From Serpula lacrymans var. lacrymans S7.9 (Eukaryota; Basidiomycota; Agaricomycetes; Boletales; Serpulaceae): a DNA stretch of 64,000 nucleotides. The notes below the pieces were generated by a model. The model saw nothing but the letters and a program-made list of their open reading frames with translations. It did no database searches and was not told the DNA's origin. A program made the translations under genes and the position numbers. Every line of letters begins with the position of its first letter. Positions within the stretch are counted from its first letter, which is position 1. Below are positions 28,716-39,777 of this stretch, piece by piece. The stretch is taken from positions 2,433,909-2,497,908 of the forward strand of contig NW_006763292.1 of assembly GCF_000218685.1 (NCBI RefSeq), in the 5' to 3' direction.

Positions 28716-31700
28716 ATGCCCCCCATACGAACCAGAAGGCACCATCGCCACACTTCGACGTCCCATCCCCCCACCAGCGACGTAGTGGACCTCAAAAAGC
28801 AAATACAGGCAGCATGTGAGGCTACCACCACCGGTGCAGCCAGGAACCTCAAGGCAGTGTGTCGCGATCTGGGAATCATCAAACACTATCACACTGCACT
28901 CAGGAGGTATAAGGGAAAGGCTGTACCATGTTGTGAGGCTCACATCCAACAGCAGCACTTAAATCAGGCGCAGGAGGAGGTTTTATTGGAATGGATTCAG
29001 TTTCTAGGTAATACAGGTCATCCCCTCTGCAAACAAACCATCGCCCCCTATGTTTTTGACATGTGCAACAAGTATCCCTCTGAAAAGTGGGTCTGACGCT
29101 TCATCAAGAAACACGAGGAACAAATTGCATCACAAAGGCCATCAACCATTGATCCCATGCGAGCTCAAGCTTTCAACCAACCTGTCGTCCAGGACTTTTT
29201 CAAGCAGTTTGAGGCAGTGATTAAGGAACACAACATACCTTGGGAGAACATCTACAATATGGATGAGAAGGGGATTCAACTTGGAGGCGGTCGAAATTCT
29301 AACGGCCACTGTTTTTTTTTCTCTCGTTTCGACCGTCAAAATTACACAATTCATGGGGGTAGTCTGGAGTTGGTTACAGTAATAGAGTGTGTCTCCGCTG
29401 TTGGCACGAACATACTCCCTGGCTTTATTTTTGCAGGGACGATCATTGATGCGGAGTCATATGAAGTTCACCCTGAAATTTCGTACGTTTCCATTTTTTC
29501 ATTGTATCTGTCTACTAATATTTTACAGTTTACTACGTCAATTAATGGATGGACTAACAACTTTTTATGCACAGAGTGGTTTAGAAAATCATTCATTCCT
29601 CAACCTCGTGCTCAAAACAAGTCCGGCAAGCCTACTCTTCTCGTCTACGATGGTCATGGATTGCACCTGACGACTACCATGATTGATCTCGCTATGGAGA
29701 ATCAAATTCATCTTCTCTGCCTCCCTCCGCACACTACTCACTGCTTACAGCCTCTTGATGTTGGCGTTTTTGGTCCCCTGCAGAAAGCCTAGTATCAGCG
29801 TGCAGAACTGTACACAGCCAAATATGGGACATCCATCGCTCAGCAACATGTTGTGAAAGAGTACTGGGAGGCTCGTAAGAGTGCTTTTGTCACTAACACA
29901 ACTCTGCAGGCCTGGCGCAAATGTGGCCTCTACCCCCTCAATCTGAACGTCTTCACGGCCGCCGACTATGCGCCAAGCGTCTCAACATCAACCGTCAACC
30001 ATGCCCCTGCTTCATACCTGGAAAACTTCCCTGATGGTTGGATTGATGGCCCATCATCAGATGACCCCGATTATGTTTTGGATGATGACGACAGAGCAAT
30101 ACTATGCAAGCCAACTATTGTTGGCCACATTGACCATTCTGAGCATGACTCAGACAGTGCTAACTCTGAGGGAACAGGGGATTCTGATGGGTCTGAAACC
30201 AGTCTTTCAGATGGGGAGGTGGAACTTGACAACGGCAGCGGCAACAGCAACAGCAACAATGGCAACAGCAGCAGCAACAACAACAGCATCGGCCAGCCGT
30301 CTAGAGGTGTAAGGGCCTGGCTTCAAGTGTAACAACCAACAGTTAGTTACTCTGGCGCACACAGGAACACACTATAAAGAGAATGAAGAGGGAGTGGTTA
30401 CCCCTTAGGTTGCAGAGAGTTTGTTGGTATACAACAGGAGGACTCGCTGAGGAGTCTCCTGGATCTATTGGGGTATATATACTAATACAGAGTATTTGTA
30501 CTTATGTACTGTACAGTTGATAAAGTTTAGTGGCTGATAATGTCATGGGGCCTAGCCCGCATGACCAGCTCCACTGTGTGAGAGAGTTGTATCTAAAAAT
30601 GAGAAGAAGGCAACGCGGCGCGAGAAAGGGAAGTTTGAACAAAAGGGGAAGTGCCGCGTGGCACCATGTGTGAAAGCTAAAGTGTACAAGGTTAAAGCGG
30701 AGAATGAAAAAGAAGGAAAGGTCCGAAAATTGTGTTATCGTAACATCAAGTAAGCCAGGGCGCTCTACCCCTAGGGGACATAAGTGCCGAGCCCTCCATG
30801 TCGCAATGAACACGGTCGCAGTCCCAGTCTCTCAGCAGCTGGATCCCCACTCTATTGCCCTCTCCTGCAAACTCGTGCTCAACCACCCCCACCGCGATGT
30901 TGATCCACCTGCAGCCGGCTCAGCTGCTGCTGATGATGTCGAAGAAGGCCCTTGTTGAGAAGATCCAGAAGGGAGAGGCGAGGTGGGAGCGGGATACGAT
31001 GCAGGGCCATAATGCTTTCATGATGCGTGAGTAGTCGGACTTGAAGGACAAGCTGAATAATATAAGGAGCAAGGGGAAGAAGAAAAAGGGGCTTGGAGTT
31101 CACGCTGAGCTCCTGATAAGTGCTGAGTCACGTGAGAGGCATGCTGCAGAAGAAGAAGAACGGCGAGAGAAGGCGAGGAAAGAAGAGGAGGCCAAGGCTT
31201 CAAAAGCAGTGAAGACGGCCGAGCACCAGGCCCAAATGGCGAGGCTCAACGGCACCGAGGTCTTTGCAGGAGCATTGGGCAGCAAGTCCAAGTCTGACCT
31301 CCAGCTCATTGTGGCAGCACTCAGCCTGAGCATCGACGGCAAAAGCGAGAGGTCCTTGATTTGATCAAGGACCATTTTGAAGCCCATCCAGATCTCGAAA
31401 CAAATCCCCGCTTTGCGGGTTTATTTGGAGCTCGAGCTCAAAGACAGGTGATGTTTTATTATTTTTTTAAAGCCTCTTTCTAATATATCCTAGGTTGCCG
31501 CCCCTCATCCAGCCCCCACATCCTTTTCGCTCCCATCTGGAAGCAACATGTCCATGCCTGCTGGCTCGCCATCTGAGGTGCCAAATTCACAGCACCATGC
31601 CCCCCCTGGGTCCATTCTAATGCCGTATCAACCCAATATGTATCTACCACATCCCCACATGAGTTACCCTCCATTCCCGCCTGGTAGTATTCTATTTTCT

Positions 31701-31804
31701 CCTTTTTCATCATCAAGCTCAAGTATATCTCAAAATTCTCAAAATTTGTCATATTATATACCAAATACTTTCATACATAGTAATAATAGAATGTTTAGTA
31801 GCTA
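28716..31804 (+). pseudogene. pogo-like DDE transposase gene with SAP-type C-terminus, interrupted
   Basis: ORF pieces in order: N-terminal region; a CENP-B-type HTH (QEEVLLEWIQFLGNTGHPL); the DDE_1 catalytic domain with NMDEKG, LLVYDGHGLHLT and PPHTTHCLQPLDVGVFGPLQKA giving the three acidic residues; an acidic Ser/Asn-rich tail. A solo LTR-A follows at 30328-30745. Beyond it are a Lys/Glu-rich coiled coil (SAESRERHAAEEEERREKA), a SAP-like motif (SKSDLQLIVAALSL), an intron (31449-31495) and a Pro/Ser-rich last exon. In-frame stops at 29094 (TGA) and 29790 (TAG, likely from TGG), and frame changes near 31345, make it defective. A possible 46 bp intron at 29483-29528 is out of phase. I could not find terminal inverted repeats. 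Confidence 0.8.
30328..30745 (-). mobile_element. Solo LTR-A, 418 bp, in transposase gene
   Basis: Minus-strand LTR: TGTAACAACCAA...TTATCGTAACA on the plus strand, with perfect TSD TCAAG at 30323-30327 and 30746-30750. Confidence 0.93.
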
Positions 31805-32084
31805 ATTTATATATTTTCCTGGCTTGTATTATTTCCACTGATGCCCTAAAACTTGAAACGACGCACATACGAGCAGCCTCAGGACTTAGAGAAAATTTCT
31901 TCATTTTGGCTGAGTCCTTGCTGACGAGCTCCGCTGGTTTCGCTTGTGAGTGCTGTCGTGACTCAGTGTGACCAAAAGTTGCAGAACCATTCCAAAAGGT
32001 GTGTCGTTGTTTTGGTTTTGTTCCGCTGCCCTAATGCCTCAAATTCTTGCTTATTCTTTTACATAGACAGCTAGAAAACTAAAA
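31805..32084. other. Non-coding sequence before the scaffold gap
   Basis: No coding sequence or repeat match within the window; probably the 3' flank of the transposase unit. Confidence 0.4.
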
Positions 32085-32184
32085 NNNNNNNNNNNNNNNN
32101 NNNNNNNNNNNNNNNNNNNNNNNNNNNNNNNNNNNNNNNNNNNNNNNNNNNNNNNNNNNNNNNNNNNNNNNNNNNNNNNNNNNN
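32085..32184. other. Assembly gap, 100 N
   Basis: Exactly 100 N, the usual placeholder for a gap of unknown size. The two sides cannot be assumed adjacent. Confidence 0.99.
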
Positions 32185-33684
32185 CAATAGTAGTGCAATA
32201 CAATATTGTAGCGGCGCCTAGCGCCAATCCCTGACTCTGGGATAAACACAAACAAATCTTAAGGCAATGCTAAAACTCTGTGCATGAAAACCGTTGTGCC
32301 AACTTCATTTTCAAGAGCATATACAAGTTTGTTTACTGATACTGATAGAAGATGATATGATGTTACCAAAAAAACACCAATTTTCCTTAGGCTGATACAA
32401 AGATTCATACCATTATTATGAAGTATAATCCAACATCTCCCAATCAAGGTCTAGTTCTTCTTAGTGGGCAATCTGTCTTCAGGAAACATTTTATAACCAG
32501 AATTTCTGTGTGCAACACTACTGCATTGTTGTCCATACAGTATATTAAGACCAGGACAGATCACAGTTTAAAGTGATGGTGAAATCAATGTATTTTTGGT
32601 CAAGTTGCATATTTGTCACAGTAACAGTTTGTCATATATGAGCCCTTTATATATAATGCTGGTCAAAAGACTAATGGCTTAGCTGAAAGCAGGCAGTAGT
32701 AATAGTATACAATCACTGGCAGTGGCATATGGGAATGTCATTGGTATAGTTGAAATGCAAGTTGCACCAGTGCAAACTTGAAGTTCAGAGTTGGGGAAGG
32801 TGGCAGAACCTTAATATTGTTGTTTTACTTTATTCATTTACTAATTGGCATTATTTTGTTTTTCTGGCAAACTGTATGCACATCAGAACACAGACAGGTG
32901 TCCAAATTAACGCAACAGCTTCCTCCATACTGTTGTTTGCCATCAGTTCAGATGGGGGGGGGCTGTTTGGACCTTTCTGAAAACCACTGTCATTTTCCCT
33001 CAACAACTGAAACCATTGCAGTTCTATGTATTCTTACCACTTACTCCAACTTTCCTAGCACAAAATCCTGAATTAATGAGTGAGCTCCTTCCATGTGCGT
33101 GACTTTCAAGAAAGTAATACTCTACTAAGGTACTGCAATCTCAAAAAGTAAGTTCAGGTGCACCACGCTCAAAATCATGTTCAACCACTGATAGTGCCAA
33201 GCGGAGCTCCAGCTTGGCTTGTGCGACCTCTGTGACATCTGAATAGCCTCCCATCTGAACTGACAGTTAACAACAGTACAGCTGAGTGGATATTGATAAA
33301 CCACCATGTGAGAGCACACATACAGGAAGAAAAAACAGAGTGTGAATAATTTTACAGTGCTGGTTACCAGCATGTGACTCTGTCAGAGTCTAACCACATC
33401 AGTTTAGCCTTTTTTTAAGATTTAGTCTAATATTCCAACTCAAATCAACTCAGTGGAAAGTCAGTCAAGCTCCTATGCATGTAATCTTTCAAAACATTGG
33501 TCTATTGTTATGAATTTAACTGTAAATGGAGTCAGGGAACAGTTAGACTCCAAACCAGTCAACATATGTGTGTATGCTATATCCTAGTGCTTGTGATTAG
33601 ATAATTTGATTATATAATTATCCAAGACTTTACTGAAACTTGAGTTGAGCATAACACATATATGGCTGACTGGCAAAACTTATA
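32185..33684. other. 1.5 kb without recognisable features
   Basis: No frame here shows domain-like sequence and no internal repeat stands out apart from a run of nine G at 32953-32961. I see nothing to annotate. Confidence 0.4.
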
Positions 33685-33685
33685 G

Positions 33686-34300
33686 TGGCGCCAGATTTTG
33701 GTTTATTTGCACCACCGAAGATTGCCACCGAATCCAACGTCTTTTGGTCAGCTAAAGTCAAAAACAGAAATGTGGCCATGACTTTTTCTTGGACAGAGCT
33801 ATAATATTTTGTATGCAGTCCAGACACTTTGAGACACCAAGTTCCAATGAAATCAGCAGTCTTGTGAAAGAAAGGTTTGGCATCACTCTTTATCGTTTTC
33901 AAGTCCTATCATCCCAGATGCAGTTGAAGAAGAAACATGTTTTCACAATTGCACCCACAGGTTCTGCAAAAACAGCATTCTAAGCAGATAATGAGTATCA
34001 TAGTAGATGAATATAGTGTAAAAATATGTTTTAACTCAGTAGCTTTATAGCTTATGAAACAGTGCAACGTTGATAGCATCATTGGAACATTGTTAGTCTC
34101 CCTTGCTGACCTAATTCAATATATTGATGATAGTTAATCAATATCTTGTAAATAATAGAACATTGTGTTCAAGTGTAATACTCCTACTCTTCTGTCCAAG
34201 AAAAAGTCACGCTCACATTTCTGTTTTTGACTTTAGCCGACCGGAAAATGTCAGATTTGGTGGCAATCTTTGGTGGTGCAAATAAACCAGAATCTGGCGC
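33686..34300. mobile_element. Element with ~115 bp terminal inverted repeats
   Basis: 33686-33800 reads GGCGCCAGATTTTGGTTTAT... through AAGTCAAAAACAGAAATGTG to TTTTTCTTGGACAG. 34190-34300 carries the same sequence inverted, ending ATAAACCAGAATCTGGCGC. The arms are near-identical with small indels. About 390 bp lie between, including a helicase-like fragment. The right terminus directly abuts LTR-C at 34301, so a TSD cannot be read. A non-autonomous DNA transposon that captured a gene piece is the simplest reading. Confidence 0.6.
33813..33983 (+). pseudogene. RecQ/DEAD-type helicase N-terminal fragment
   Basis: The frame reads EISSLVKERFGITLYRFQV, then KKKHVFTIAPTGSAKTAF. This resembles the Q-motif/motif I entry of basidiomycete RecQ-like helicases, in which the Walker A would be TGSGKT; here it is TGSAKT. 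Only this entry region is present; the helicase core is missing. It lies inside the inverted-repeat element. Confidence 0.5.
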
Positions 34301-35602
34301 TGTCGATGATGAGAACTGCTGTTAGAAAACCACACACAAAAACAAACTAACACACAATCCTCCCAGATTCCACGGAACTTGTTTATGGGCTTTGCCTCCT
34401 AGAACAGTGGAGTGGTCTGGTTTTTCGTGGGGTGGTACGTATAACGATCCTTCAAAGTAAAACCCAGAGATGTATGAGTGTGGGTTTTGAGGAGGAGGGA
34501 TAGTTGAATTTAGAAAAATAGGGGCTTAGTGACGAGTATAGATGAGCAGGAAAATCATGATGTCATGGGAAGATGCAGTAAAAAAAAGGCAAGGCAAAAC
34601 ACTATCAGTATCAACACAATTCCTTTATTGTCAGTCAGACATTCTAAAAAAATATGTGTCCATAAAAATGATTCGAAAATCATAAATAATTGCACTGTAA
34701 ATGAATGTTCTGCTGAAAAAAAAGAAACTGGAGCCACCGGTCCACCACCTAGTCCAAATCCGACAGTTCCATGGCCTTACCAATGGACTGGTTGTGTTGG
34801 ACCACCTGATCAAACGAGGGAGGGAGAGGAGTAGTTCCAATTTGGAACAAGTGAGTCCCAGGCAGTGTGTGGTAGGTGTATCTGTATCAAAGACGATGGA
34901 CAAAAGATAAGTGTACCCAAGTAAATGGGACAGCGATGAACATGGGTGATGCAAGGGGATGAACCTTCTCCAGCTCAAAAACTACCCACCCATGCTCCAA
35001 CCAGGCAAGACGAGCGACCAATGTTTTGATAGTATATGATGGCAGATCGACATCATGAAGATGGACCTGTTGCCCTATTTGAACCGGCCGCCGGGGCTTT
35101 GCTGATATTAGCAGTGGCACATGGTAGTCGACGGATCGGCGACGGAAACGGATAGGAAGTGGTGACATCAGAAATGGTGGGGGTGCAAATAAGATGAGGA
35201 GGAGGAGGGTGGAGGTGACGGAAAGGTGGATTAGAATGGGGATCCAGAAACGACCGTTGGGTGAGAATAAATACGAGAGTAAGGAACCCATGGTGGGGCT
35301 AGGCAAAGGAAGGGAAGTGAAGGAAACGACAAAAGTGAGGGCGCAATGCAATGTGTAGCCAGTGGCGACGCAAAAATTTGCTGAAATGCCGAAACGCAGA
35401 AAGTACCGAATGGAAAAGCAAAGGTGAGCGTGACTGGATTGCCTAATAGAGGTGGTGCTGATCAGCCACAAGTTCAAAAAAGGCAATATTAGTTACTATT
35501 CCACGTGGCACTGTGCCTGTGTGGCGCAAAGGCAAGTCTTTTTGAATATTTGCTTCGTTATTGACACCTGTCCATGCTACCAATCAACTTTGGTGCATGA
35601 CA
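34301..35602 (-). mobile_element. LTR-C copy, 1,302 bp, internally deleted
   Basis: Both LTR-C termini are intact (TGTCGATGATG at 34301 and GGTGCATGACA ending 35602), but about 500 bp corresponding to the region between the ORF/polyA side and the TATA side is missing; the join is near 34550 at a GAGCAGGA microhomology. Flanks GCGC and ACGG do not match, so there is no TSD. The left neighbour is the inverted-repeat element, the right neighbour truncated Copia element 2. Confidence 0.82.
34887..35291 (-). CDS. LTR-C internal ORF, shortened copy
   Basis: From the ATG at 35291 (equivalent to 46152 and 9206) the frame runs 134 codons: hydrophobic segment, RFRRRS patch, and the KPRRPVQIGQQVHLHD domain, then stops at TGA where the other copies have CGC. 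Many substitutions separate it from the other copies, yet the frame stays open up to that point. Confidence 0.4.
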   Translation of the reverse strand: MGSLLSYLFSPNGRFWIPILIHLSVTSTLLLLILFAPPPFLMSPLPIRFRRRSVDYHVPLLISAKPRRPVQIGQQVHLHDVDLPSYTIKTLVARLAWLEHGWVVFELEKVHPLASPMFIAVPFTWVHLSFVHRL

Positions 35603-36435
35603 ACGGGTCCCTTTTAAGTACCGTATTACTCTTTTGACGGCCTCCCAGTGCTGTTTGCCTGGGTTTTGATTGAATTGAGCGAGCATGTTGGTGGCAAATG
35701 TTATATCAGGACATGATACCAATGCTATCCATGTGAGGCATCCAATGGCCTCTTGATATGTGCACTTTGCATCTCTTCAAATTGTTTTGGAGCGCTGGGG
35801 GATTGTTCAGTACTGAGACTCAGGCCTACTTCAAGAGGTGTTCCTACAGGTGTTGCATTTTTGAGTCCAAATTGTTCAACTACCTGGTCAATGTAGGCTT
35901 GCTGTGATATTGATATCTGCCATTTTTGCTGGTTATATTTGATGTTGAAACTGAGCAGCCACATTATTTTTCCCAGGTCAGATATTTCATAGGATTTGGA
36001 TAGTTCTCTCTTGAATTGTTTGCGTGAATGCAGTTAGATATGATTACTATGTTATCTGTGGATACAAATATTATGGTGGATTTGTTTTTATGGTGTCAAT
36101 AGAATATGGCGTGATTGACAGATGACCTTTTGAATTCAATTTCTCACAACAATTTTGTGAGTGTTTCGTACCATTCATGGCCTGATTGTTTTAGTCCGTA
36201 TAAGCTTTTTTTGAGCTTGCACACTTTATTTTTGTCTCCGTTTTTCAGATAGCCTGGTGGTGGTCTCATGTAAATGTCCTCTTGTAATTTTGCATTGAGG
36301 TAAGTGTTTTTGATGTCTACTTGTTGTATGTGCCATCCGAGGTTGTTGGCATTTGTGAGGACAGTTCGGACTGATGGGATTTTCGCTACTGCTGTGAATG
36401 TCTCATTGTAGTCGATGCCTTCTCATTGGCCGTAC
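35603..36435 (-). pseudogene. Copia element 2 RT, C-terminal half
   Basis: Read downward from 36435: NRYGQ, EGIDYNETFTAVAKI, WHIQQVDIKNTYLNAKL, KLKKSLYGLKQSG, FVSTDN (where YVDD is expected, degraded), WLLSFNIKYNQQKWQISISQQAYIDQV and the PDITFATNML block out of frame. TGA stops occur after GQ, after TKLL and before HHKNK; the first and last fit CGA-to-TGA. Non-functional. Confidence 0.8.
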
Positions 36436-36441
36436 CTGTTT

Positions 36442-37029
36442 GACAAATTATGACATTTGTTTGTAGTATGAGAAAACATGCATTGGCCAGGGCTTGGACC
36501 TGGGACTCCAGCTTTCATGGTCTGGTGCTTTACCAACTATGCTACCAAGGCGTACTTGGAAAGCATACTGATTGGTTGCATGCCCAGAAGGTCCAGAATC
36601 ACTGTACATGTAACAACCAAGAGTTAGTTACTCTGGCGCACACAGGAACACACTATAAAGGTAGTGGATGGGGAGTGATTACCCCTTAGGCTGCAGAGAG
36701 TTTGTTGGTTAACAACAGGAGGACTCGCTGAGGAGTCTCCTGGATCTATTGGGGTATATATACTACTACAGGTTGTTTGTACATGTGTACTATACAGTTG
36801 ATGAAGGCAGTGGCTGATGATGTCATAGGGTCTAGCCCGTATGGCCAGCTCCACTGCGTGAGAGAGTTAAGTCTAAAAGTAAAAGAAAGGCAACGCGGCG
36901 CGAGAAAGGGAAATGCCGCGTGGCACTTAAAGTATAAAGTTAAAGCGGAGAATAAAAAGGAAAGGAGATGTCCGGAAATTGTGTTATCGTAACAGTACAT
37001 GGGTGCGGATCCCATTGTGTGTTGTGATA
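36442..37029 (-). repeat. tRNA-Met-like SINE with LTR-A inside
   Basis: Minus-strand SINE (197 bp without the LTR) with perfect 6 bp TSD CTGTTT at 36436-36441 and 37030-37035, inserted in Copia RT between codons for VAN and RYGQ. The solo LTR-A at 36609-36994 sits in its 5' part. This copy fixes the SINE ends most clearly. Confidence 0.88.
36609..36994 (-). mobile_element. Solo LTR-A, 386 bp, in SINE
   Basis: TGTAACAACCAAG...TTATCGTAACA on the plus strand, perfect TSD GTACA at 36604-36608 and 36995-36999. Confidence 0.93.
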
Positions 37030-38583
37030 CTGTTTGCTACCAATCTTGCTTTGTAACATGCTACATTACCATTTCCGTCACATTTGGCCTTGAGGATAAA
37101 GTGCGGTTGGATTACATTTGCATCTGGTGGTGGATTGACTAGGTCCCAGGTGCATAGTTTTTCTATTGCCTTGATTTCTTTGTTGATGGCTTTACACCAT
37201 TTTTTGGCGTCTGGTCCTTTCAGTGCTTGGGCGACTGATGGGGAGTTGTTGTCATGTGATGTGAGCGCTTGGTGGATCAAGAGTGCAAACTCTTTATCTC
37301 CACTGTCGCTGTCTCATGTCATGTCACTACCGTCATTGTTTTTGTCTATCCAAGCTGTAGACGCTCTTTCTCCACGGTTTAATGCAGTGTAGATGCCAGG
37401 AGGAGGCCAGGGACGACTTGATTGTTTGATTGGAGGGTCTGGGGGTGCATTTGGTGGCTGGATGAGGTTTGTATGGTCGGATGTAGTTGTTGTAGTGTTA
37501 GGTGAGTTTTCTTCTTTTTTTGCTTCGTTTTTTGGTTGGCTTATTGATGTTGTGGTCATTTTCCAGGTACTCCCCTTCAAGCACAACATTATTAGGTGAG
37601 TCCAGGTCTTCTGGTTTGAATCTCACTTCTTGTTCGACTGATATACAGCTTTTATTTGGCCAGGATACTCTATAGCCTTTACCATTTTTGTTGTATCCGA
37701 CGAATTTAGCCTCTTCTGCCTTGTGCTCAAGTTTTAGTGAGTTTTTTCTTTTTACAAATATGGTGCATCCAAATTGATGGATGTCATGTAGATTAGGCTT
37801 CGTGTTATCTCGCATCTCATATGGTGTTAAAAAAAACACTTTTGTTGCTGACCTGTTTTTGAGCCATATGGAGTGATTTATTGCTTCTGCTCATAGATTT
37901 TTAGGTAGTTTAGCTTCAATTAGCATAGCATGTGCGTACTCAACTAATGCACAGTTTAGGTGCTCGGCCACTCCGTTCTGCTCAGGGGTATTATAAATAG
38001 TTTGTTCATGATGAATGCCAAGTTTTGACAGGTAAGTTTTAAACTCTTTGCCTGTATATTCACCACCGCCATCTGATCGTATTCATTTGATCTTAGTGTC
38101 ATGGTTTTGGGTGTCGAGACATTTTACAAAGTCCCGGAATGATGTGATGGCTTCATCTTTTGTTGCCATGAACTACACAGTGGTTTCACGAGTGAAATTG
38201 TCAGTAAATGATATGTAGTATTGTTTGTTTCCAATTGATTTGACTTGAACAGGTCCCCATACATCTATATGAATATGTTCTCCATAGTACTTTGCACGAG
38301 TGAGTGATTCCTTTGGTACTGGCATTCTTGTCATTTTTGCTTTGACGCAGGATTTGCAGAATTCTTCATTAGGTGATTTGTTCAGTGCAATTCCTTGTAC
38401 CATTTCTTTGGATATCATTGTCCTGATGGCGGATGGTGCCATATGCCCCATACACTTGTGTAGGTAATTGATTGATACAATTCTTGGTCCTGCATTTGCT
38501 ATTGACACTTGGTCTTTGACAGATATGCAGTATAGTCTGTTTATTAGCGGGATCTTTGCAATTGTGTTGCCTTCAGTTGACAT
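37030..38583 (-). pseudogene. Copia element 2 integrase, linker and RT N-terminus
   Basis: From 38583: GAG-pre-integrase (YLHKCMGHMAPSAIRTM, CKSCVKAK), integrase core (HIDVWGPVQV, SFTDNFTRE, RSDGGGEYTGKEF, PEQNGVAEHLN), FGCTIFVKRK and FVGYNKNGKGYRV, then a Lys-rich linker and the RT entry (CTWDLVNPPPDANVIQPHFILKAK). Stops at about 38173, 38090, 37895 and 37498 break it. Confidence 0.82.
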
Positions 38584-38585
38584 GA

Positions 38586-39766
38586 TTGCACATGTTCCAT
38601 GTGTCTTTTAGGGTTATTTTTGTACACTTTTTGTTGTTTGGTAGGTGCAGTTCAACTTCACCCTTGCCTGTTGCTTGCAGGTCATGTCCGTCGGCTATGC
38701 TGATAGGACATGGTTGGATGGGTGTGAAGGTCTTGAATTTGGATCTATCTAGGCAGAAATGGGATAAGGCACCAGAGTCTATAATGACTTCTGTTTTATT
38801 TGTATGTGCAATCTTTTGTCATGTAGCAAGGTTGGTTTCAAAAGAAGTGAAGGCATAGTTGTCCTCATCAGGTGGGTCACGAGCTGTATTCAATCTTTCT
38901 TGTTTTTTTTTCTGACGTGGGCCTTGGCCTTCTTTGCCACCATATTTTTGCCAGCAATCTTTGTCAATGTGTTCTTTTCTGTCACAATTAGAGCAGTTTT
39001 TCTTTTGGGTGCGTTTAGGCCTTTTCTTTTGACTTTGGGCATTTAGGGCTGATTTGTTTGCTCGTTTTGTAGTTTCTCAGTAATCTGCTTCTTCTGTGAT
39101 GTGAAGTATAAGTTGGCGAGATAATAGAGGGTTTTTTGTAACTCGAGCAGCTGCTGTAACGGATGAGAGGATTGGACAATATGATTCGGGTAACAATGAT
39201 ATGATCATGGCACTGAAATCACTTTTCTTCAACAGGTGCACCCATGGCTGCAAGTTCTTCTCGCAGTCTACACATTTCAGTAATGTGGGTTTTTATGCTG
39301 TCATCATTTTTGCACCAGAGTTCAAGAAGCCTCCTCCTGGCGTCAGCTTTGACTATATCACTTTTGCCTTCATGTAGTCGATAGATTTTGTTCCAGGTGG
39401 CTGCAGCAGTTGGAAAAGTCTGTATTTGATAGTTTACGCTGTCGCTTATGGTTGCATACAGTTGTTGTAGTACCATGGCTTCCGTTTGTAGGTATGCATC
39501 TATCTCATCTTTGTTTTTCTCTATGTCTGCATCAGAAGCCTTCGTTTTGCCATCTTGTAGTAGGGTGTGAGATCCATCAAGTGATATGGGGTAGGCCTTG
39601 GGAATTTTGACATGTCAATGTAACTGTCAAAGGAGGCCTTTGGCTGACAGTGCCATCACTGTTCTGGATTTCTATAGGATCCAATTTGATGCATCTTTGG
39701 ATAATTTTGGGACAGCATAGATTCCCAAGGATGCTGCTGGGAACACTTGATCCGCAGTGTTTGCAT
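38586..39766 (-). pseudogene. Copia element 2 gag and protease
   Basis: Gag fragments: VPKLSKDASNW near 39690, a UBN2-like core at 39476-39219 (LYATISDSVNYQIQTF, AATWNKIYRLHEGK, HITEMCRLREELAAMGAPVEE), then a Lys/Cys-rich knuckle area near 39000 and the protease at about 38800-38750 with intact D-S-G-A. It is the same gag family as Copia element 3 but heavily frameshifted. Confidence 0.75.
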
Positions 39767-39777
39767 GGCTCATAACC

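Larger units (their letters stand above)
35603..39777 (-). mobile_element. Copia element 2, 3' truncated, carrying a SINE and solo LTR
   Basis: Minus-strand Ty1/copia element: gag (39750-39222), knuckle region, protease (38800-38750, IIDSGALSHF), GAG-pre-integrase/integrase (38583-37498), linker, RT (37280-35640). It ends within the RNase H approach (...VKRVIRYLKGT) at 35603 where LTR-C begins. The primer-binding sequence GGCTCATAACC lies at 39767-39777. In-frame stops are many and mostly TGA. Confidence 0.85.

Noticed and set aside
30071..30289. Leucine-rich minus-strand ORF in the transposase tail
   Set aside because: Antisense of an Asn/Ser/Asp-rich low-complexity stretch.
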